Part shown: in pieces, positions 59,304 to 64,000 of the stretch
How positions within the stretch are numbered: position 1 is the first letter of the stretch
Layout: every line of letters begins with the position of its first letter
Assembly: GCA_046484285.1 (NCBI GenBank)
Contig: JAWOBP010000209.1
Coordinates: forward strand, 1-64,000
Length of the DNA: 64,000 nt
Source of the DNA: CAZHCG01 sp046484285
GTDB lineage: Bacteria > Myxococcota_A > Polyangia > JAAYKL01
Direction: 5' to 3'
Translations under genes and position numbers: made by a program
Notes under the pieces: generated by a model
What the model was told of the DNA's origin: nothing
The model's input: only the letters and a program-made list of their open reading frames with translations
Databases searched by the model: none

Positions 59304-62300
59304 CTTCCGCTTTTCCGGCGCCGGAGCGTCTCGGCCAGCCGCCGCGCCTGGTCGCGCTCTCCCCCTTCGAGAGCGGGCATCGCCTGGTCCAGCAGCTCGA
59401 CGATATCCGCGTCCGGCCAGGCGCGCGTCTCGGCCAACGCCGCGGCGAGCCTGTAGAGGCGCCTGGCCGTCAGGTCGTATCCGGGCGCCACCAGCCGCAC
59501 CCGCTCCAGGCTGCGCGCCACCGCGTGCAGGTCGCCCAGCAGCCAGGCGCTGTCGGCCAGCCCGAGCAGCACTTCCGGGTTGTCCGGGTCCTCGTCGGCC
59601 GCCTGCGAGAACCAGTGATGCGCGCGTCCGGGATCGGACAGCGCGTCCAGGTGCAGGCGACCGACCACGGCCAGGTGCGCCGCGCTGGGCCGATCACCGA
59701 TCATGTACGCCAGGCGGGCGAGCACCTCGGCCTGGCTGCGGGAGTCGCCCTGCCGCTCGTAGACCTGGGCCAGCAGCTCCAGCGCCTGGGGATCTCCGCC
59801 CGCGACGCGATCCGCCAGCTCCAGCAGCTCGCGCGCGGCGTCGCCGTCCCCGAGCCTCATCTGCGCCAGGCCCAGGCGACGGTAGACGACCGGCTTTATC
59901 GATCGATCGCCCACTCTCGCGAGCAGGCGATCGGTCAGCGCGGCCAGATCGCGATCGCTTTCGGGATCGGTCGCGACGCGCGCCAGCCCCTCGGCGGCCG
60001 GGACCGGAATCGGATCGCCGGAGACCAGCTCCAGGTATCGATCGCGCGCTTCGGAGATACGGCCGAGATGCTCCGCGGCCCTCGCCCGCCAGAGTCGCAG
60101 ATCCTGGTCGTCCGACTCCTCGGGCAGGCGCTGCAGGCGGCCGTCCAGCTCGCGCCACTGCTGCCGCCCGACGTAGAGACCGGCCAGCGCGCGGTTGGCG
60201 CGCGGCTCGTCTGGCACGGCCCTCGTCGCGCGCCGGTAGCACTCCTCGGCTCCGTTCTCGTCTCCGAGCTTGTCCTCGAGCAGGTTCCCCAAGGCGACCG
60301 CCAGCCGAGCGGTCTCCGCCGCCGGAATCCCGCTCTCGAGGCGGGTGCGCAGGCGCTCGGCCAGGCTCTCCCAGTCTCCCCTGCGCTCCAGGATGCTTTG
60401 CATCCGCGCCCAGGGGCCGCTGTCGGCGGGGCGCAGGTCGAGCATCGCGTCCAGACCCTGAACCGCCTCCATCTCCCGTCCCCGGGCCAGATCCAGCTCG
60501 ACGCGAGCCTCCAGCACGGCCCAGTGATCCTCGACATCCAGTACCTTCTCCACGCCCGCCAGGCGGTCCAGCAGCCCGCCGAGCTCCTTTCCGTCGGAGG
60601 CCGGATCCAGCAGCCCCACCAGCGCTGCGATCCAGTTGGGATCCGGGTTGAGCTCCACCCCCCGCCGCCAGAACTCGCGCGCTCTTTCGATGTCCCCGTC
60701 CTGGGCGGCGAGGCGGGCCGCCCGCGCCTGGTGGACCCCGTCCGCGTCGCCGCTTCGCGCGATCTCGCCGGCGATGCGCGCGGCCTCCTTCACGTCGCCG
60801 CGCCGCTCCAGCAGCTCGGCGAGGACCTCCATCTCGGGAGGGGAGAGCCCCTCGGCCCGGTGCGCGGCCAGCAGATCCTCGGCGGCGCCGCCCGGCTCTC
60901 CCAGCCGCGTGCGACGAATCGCCGCGCGGCGCCTGAGCAGGCCGGCTCGCTCCTCCCCGCCGGTGCCCTCCATCGCCAGAGTCAGCATCTCCTCGGCCAG
61001 CGGCCAGCGCCCTCCCGCAGCCGAAGCGTCCGCCGCCGCCCGCACCAGCTCGCGATCCTGCGGGCGTAGCCGGGCCGCGGCAACCAGGTCTTCCAGACCC
61101 TCGGCCGGATCTCCGGTCGCTTCGCTGCGTGCAGCCGCCCGGCGCGCAAGCAGCTCGGCGCGCTCCTCGTCGGAGCCCGTCAGCTCGAGACGTCTGCCCA
61201 GCACTGCGACGAGCTGACGTCGATCGCCCTCCGCTTCCAGCAGCCGTGCCAGCTCGTCCAGGTGCTCGACCCGATCCGGCTCGAGGCCGACGATCCGACG
61301 CCAGCTGGAAATCGCCTCCAGAGACCGGCCGGCCCGCTCCAGGGCCCCGGCTCGAAGCTTTTCCAGATCCACGGAGCGTCGCGACTCGGGAATCCTTTTC
61401 ACCAGCTGTGCCGCCTCTTCCCAGGCCTGTCGCTCGACCGCGTCCGCCGCCACCCTGGCCAGCACCTCGCCATTGCTCGCATCCGCCTCCAGCGCGCGGC
61501 GCAACAGCTCGCTCGAATGATCGGCGGCACTGGCCGCGGCGGCGAGGTCGGCCGCCCGCACCAAAAACGCCGCCGCCTCCCTCGGCTCGGAGACCGCCGC
61601 CCGCGCCTCCAGGCAGCGCACCCGCACAGCCAGATCTCCGAGCTGCGAAGCGATCTCCAGCGCTCGCGAAGCGATCTCCAGCGCCCGCCGCGAAGGCGCC
61701 TCCCCTTCGATCTCCGCCAGCAGGGCGTCGACCGCCTCGCGGGGCGCCGCCAGTGGGCCGGACAGCAGCTCGGCCAGGCTCATCACGATCCGGTTCCGCT
61801 CGCCGGCGTCCCGCTCGCGTTCCAGCATCCCCTGGAGATGATCGGCCAGCTCGCCCCAGCGCGAGGCTTCCCGCAGCTGATCGGCGAGCGCCGCGGCGAC
61901 TCTCGGATCGTCGCCGCCGACCTCGCGCGCGCGGCGCAGCATCGCCAGCGCCGACTCGACGTCGCCCCGCAGCTCGCGATGGATCCGCGCCAGCTCCAGC
62001 AGCCGCTCGATCTCCGCACGCGGGTCGGGCTCGGCGCGCGACTCGAGCAGCCTCGCCAGCTCGTCGTGGCGACCGGCCAGCTCCAGCTCCGCGGCCAGCT
62101 CCGCGCGCGCCTCGGCGTCGCCTTTCGCCAGCTCGCCCAGCACCTCGATCGCCTCGTCGCGGCGACCGGATCGTTTGAGCGCGGCGGCCAGCATCTGGGC
62201 CGTCTCCTTCTCGGGCGCGATCGACTGCGCCCGGCGCAGGGCCTCGGCCGCGCTGCCGTGCTGCCCCTCGGCCGAGAAGAAGTCGGCCGCCCTCTTGAGG

Positions 62301-64000
62301 TCGGCAATCGCATCCTCGCCGTCGCCGGCGGTGCGGACCAGCAGATCGGCGAGCTGAGCGCGGTCGCCGGTCGACTCCACGATATCCACCAACTCGTCGC
62401 GCGCGCCGGGATAGGCCGGATCGATCTGCACGATCTCTTCCAGGATCTCCCGCGCCGCCGCTGTGTCACGAACCTCGCTGCGCCGCACGCGGGCGGCCAT
62501 CAGCAGCAGCTCCTTGGCCTTTTCCTCGTCGACATTCTCGGCGACGCGCTCCAGCGTGCCGGCCGCCTGCTCGGCGCGCCCCAGGAAGAGCAACGCCTTG
62601 GCCGCGATCAGGGCCGAGCGGGCTCGCAGGGAAGCGGGCCCGGAGCCGGCGGCCGTCGCCGCCTCCAGCGCCCGCTCGTGGTCCCCGGTCTTGAGAGCCG
62701 CCTCGGCCTCCCCCAGCGCGGCGAGGTGCTCGCCCTCGGTCTCCACTCCCCGCTCGCGCCGCGCCGCGGCGAACAGGTCACGCGCCGCGTCGGGGTTGTC
62801 CGCCTCGGTGAACAGCTCGGCCATCTCCAGAAGCGCGCCCCGCCTCGAATCCGGCGGAAGGTCGGGCAGTGCCTCGCGCAGCAGCGAAGCGGCCCGGTTG
62901 GTGTGACCGGCGGCGGCCAGCAGCCGCGACCTCTCCGCCAGGGCGAGCGCCGCCTCCTCGCCACGCCCGGCCTTTCTCAGGCTGCGGGCCAGCGAGTCGA
63001 GCTCGCCCTCCAGCTCCTCGCTCCTGCCCAGACGCCGCAGGGCATCGACCAGAGCGCGGCGAGCCTCCACCAGCTCGGGCCTGCTTTCCAGCGCTCCTCG
63101 CAACCAGCCGACGGCCGCGCCGGGGTTCTGGAAGTCGTCCAGCTCCAGCGTCCCGATCTCTGCGGCCATCTCGCTGCGCGTTTCGGGATCGTCGACGCTG
63201 TCGAGCCGCTCCAGCAGCAAGCCGCGCAGCCGCGCCTTCTCACCGGCGCCCCGGCTGGCGCGAATCAGCTCGTCGACTATCTCGAGCCGCCGGGGAAATC
63301 GCTCGCGGGCGGCCTCCAACGTCGAGAGGGCCGCCGAAAACGCCCCCGCCTCGATACGGGCACGAGCCAGGGCCAGCACTGTGTCCGCGGTCGGCTCCTC
63401 GGCCAGCACCCGCTCCAGCTCTTCGGTCAGCTCGGCCCAGCGGCCCTGCCGCTCGAGCAGGCCGAGATGCGTCCTTTGCGCTCCCTCGGCCGACTCCTCG
63501 TGGCGCGACGCCTCGGCGAGCCAGGGCTCGGCCGCGGCCGGCGCCTCCAACTCCTCCAGGTAGATTCTCGCCAGCTCCAGCGCGGCCATCCCGCGGTGGA
63601 AACCATCCTCCACCGACTCGCCTCCGCGCAGGGACTGCTCCAGCACGTTCGCCGCCTCCGCGTGCCTGCCGCACGCCTCGAGGGCGCCCGCCAGCCGGCG
63701 CAGTCGCTCCGGAACGCGCGGACCGATCTCGATCGCCTTGCGGTACCTGGGCACGGCCAGCCGCGGCTCGCCGCCTCGAGCCCAGGCATCCGCGATCGAA
63801 GCACAGGCGCGAGCCGCCCCGGCCGTATCCCCCCGCTCTTCGCAGCGCCGCTCCAGGCGCTCGTAGCCGCTGATCGCGCGCTCCGCCTCCCCGCTGCGCG
63901 CCAGGGCATCGGCCAACCCCCAGGCGAAGGACAGATCGTCGGGATTGGCCAATGTGGCCCGCTCGAAATGCCGCACCGCGCGCTCGGCGTCTCCCAGCTC
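59300..64000 (-). CDS. Giant TPR protein 3 (partial, 5' end beyond right edge)
   Basis: At least 1,566 residues; the frame is open to the last base, so the start is outside the window. It is a nearly uninterrupted series of helix-pair repeats, such as VPRYRKAIEIGPRVPERLRR, AREILEEIVQIDPAYPGARD and the C-terminal HHWFSQAADEDPDNPEVLLG. Arg, Ala, Glu and Leu make up most of it. No signal, membrane or enzymatic motif is seen in the visible part, and the tail lacks the peptidase-like domain of TPR 1 and TPR 2. Its stop overlaps the prmA start. A scaffold role is inferred. Confidence 0.8.
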   Translation of the reverse strand, partial: ELGDAERAVRHFERATLANPDDLSFAWGLADALARSGEAERAISGYERLERRCEERGDTAGAARACASIADAWARGGEPRLAVPRYRKAIEIGPRVPERLRRLAGALEACGRHAEAANVLEQSLRGGESVEDGFHRGMAALELARIYLEELEAPAAAEPWLAEASRHEESAEGAQRTHLGLLERQGRWAELTEELERVLAEEPTADTVLALARARIEAGAFSAALSTLEAARERFPRRLEIVDELIRASRGAGEKARLRGLLLERLDSVDDPETRSEMAAEIGTLELDDFQNPGAAVGWLRGALESRPELVEARRALVDALRRLGRSEELEGELDSLARSLRKAGRGEEAALALAERSRLLAAAGHTNRAASLLREALPDLPPDSRRGALLEMAELFTEADNPDAARDLFAAARRERGVETEGEHLAALGEAEAALKTGDHERALEAATAAGSGPASLRARSALIAAKALLFLGRAEQAAGTLERVAENVDEEKAKELLLMAARVRRSEVRDTAAAREILEEIVQIDPAYPGARDELVDIVESTGDRAQLADLLVRTAGDGEDAIADLKRAADFFSAEGQHGSAAEALRRAQSIAPEKETAQMLAAALKRSGRRDEAIEVLGELAKGDAEARAELAAELELAGRHDELARLLESRAEPDPRAEIERLLELARIHRELRGDVESALAMLRRAREVGGDDPRVAAALADQLREASRWGELADHLQGMLERERDAGERNRIVMSLAELLSGPLAAPREAVDALLAEIEGEAPSRRALEIASRALEIASQLGDLAVRVRCLEARAAVSEPREAAAFLVRAADLAAAASAADHSSELLRRALEADASNGEVLARVAADAVERQAWEEAAQLVKRIPESRRSVDLEKLRAGALERAGRSLEAISSWRRIVGLEPDRVEHLDELARLLEAEGDRRQLVAVLGRRLELTGSDEERAELLARRAAARSEATGDPAEGLEDLVAAARLRPQDRELVRAAADASAAGGRWPLAEEMLTLAMEGTGGEERAGLLRRRAAIRRTRLGEPGGAAEDLLAAHRAEGLSPPEMEVLAELLERRGDVKEAARIAGEIARSGDADGVHQARAARLAAQDGDIERAREFWRRGVELNPDPNWIAALVGLLDPASDGKELGGLLDRLAGVEKVLDVEDHWAVLEARVELDLARGREMEAVQGLDAMLDLRPADSGPWARMQSILERRGDWESLAERLRTRLESGIPAAETARLAVALGNLLEDKLGDENGAEECYRRATRAVPDEPRANRALAGLYVGRQQWRELDGRLQRLPEESDDQDLRLWRARAAEHLGRISEARDRYLELVSGDPIPVPAAEGLARVATDPESDRDLAALTDRLLARVGDRSIKPVVYRRLGLAQMRLGDGDAARELLELADRVAGGDPQALELLAQVYERQGDSRSQAEVLARLAYMIGDRPSAAHLAVVGRLHLDALSDPGRAHHWFSQAADEDPDNPEVLLGLADSAWLLGDLHAVARSLERVRLVAPGYDLTARRLYRLAAALAETRAWPDADIVELLDQAMPALEGGERDQARRLAETLRRRKSGR

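Overview
The window joins two unrelated kinds of DNA. Bases 1 to about 4,090 have mid GC content and look like Bacteroidota: a split lysine-ketoglutarate reductase/saccharopine dehydrogenase pair, then a phoH-purC pair with a clear intrinsic terminator. From about 4,150 to the end the DNA is very GC-rich and reads like a Myxococcota/Bradymonadota-type (former deltaproteobacterial) genome: a sigma-54 activator beside a Ser/Thr kinase-STAND-formylglycine enzyme fusion, FHA and von Willebrand A proteins, many lipoproteins with Asp-rich linkers, and giant TPR proteins. The join cuts phoH at its 5' end, and each side has its own purC. An assembly chimera (or contig misjoin) is more likely than transfer.

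Layout of the GC-rich part. 4.2-10.2 kb: sigma-54 activator and membrane kinase. 10.2-14 kb: two surface lipoproteins and an FHA/zinc-ribbon protein. 14-20.3 kb: housekeeping genes (ribA, site-2 protease, thi4-thiE, a CPWC thioredoxin-fold lipoprotein, purC, hpt, a TerB-like protein). 20.3-23.2 kb: an RCC1 remnant, a two-gene SUF-like system and a helix-plus-winged-helix protein. 23.4-30.1 kb: exported proteins (FG-GAP/ASPIC, esterase, DUF362, VWA, M30-like protease). 30.1-33.9 kb: an Hsp33-like chaperone, pncA-pncB, gene remnants and a flavin reductase. 34-35.4 kb: a nucleotidyltransferase toxin-like pair and ogt. 35.5-39.8 kb: a MITE-like element and two more Asp-linker lipoproteins. 40-44.1 kb: phoB-phoR and tryptophanase. 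44.3-64 kb: one long minus-strand array, giant TPR3-prmA-rsmE-MshEN/GAF/HEAT protein-giant TPR2-giant TPR1-nadD-DUF2520, nearly all joined by 4-base start/stop overlaps and running off the right edge.

How it fits together. A His-type Thi4, a minimal SufC-SufB pair and a tryptophanase all point to an anaerobic or sulfide-rich life. Nine secreted or lipid-anchored proteins share a lipobox followed by an Asp/Thr/Ser/Ala/Gly linker encoded by short tandem DNA repeats, suggesting a common surface-display design. The most unusual unit is the translationally coupled giant-TPR operon: three proteins of about 1,500 residues or more, two of them with related C-terminal domains, plus an MshEN-type protein lacking an ATPase, mixed with two translation-machinery methyltransferases and NAD biosynthesis. 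No rRNA, tRNA or CRISPR array was seen by eye.
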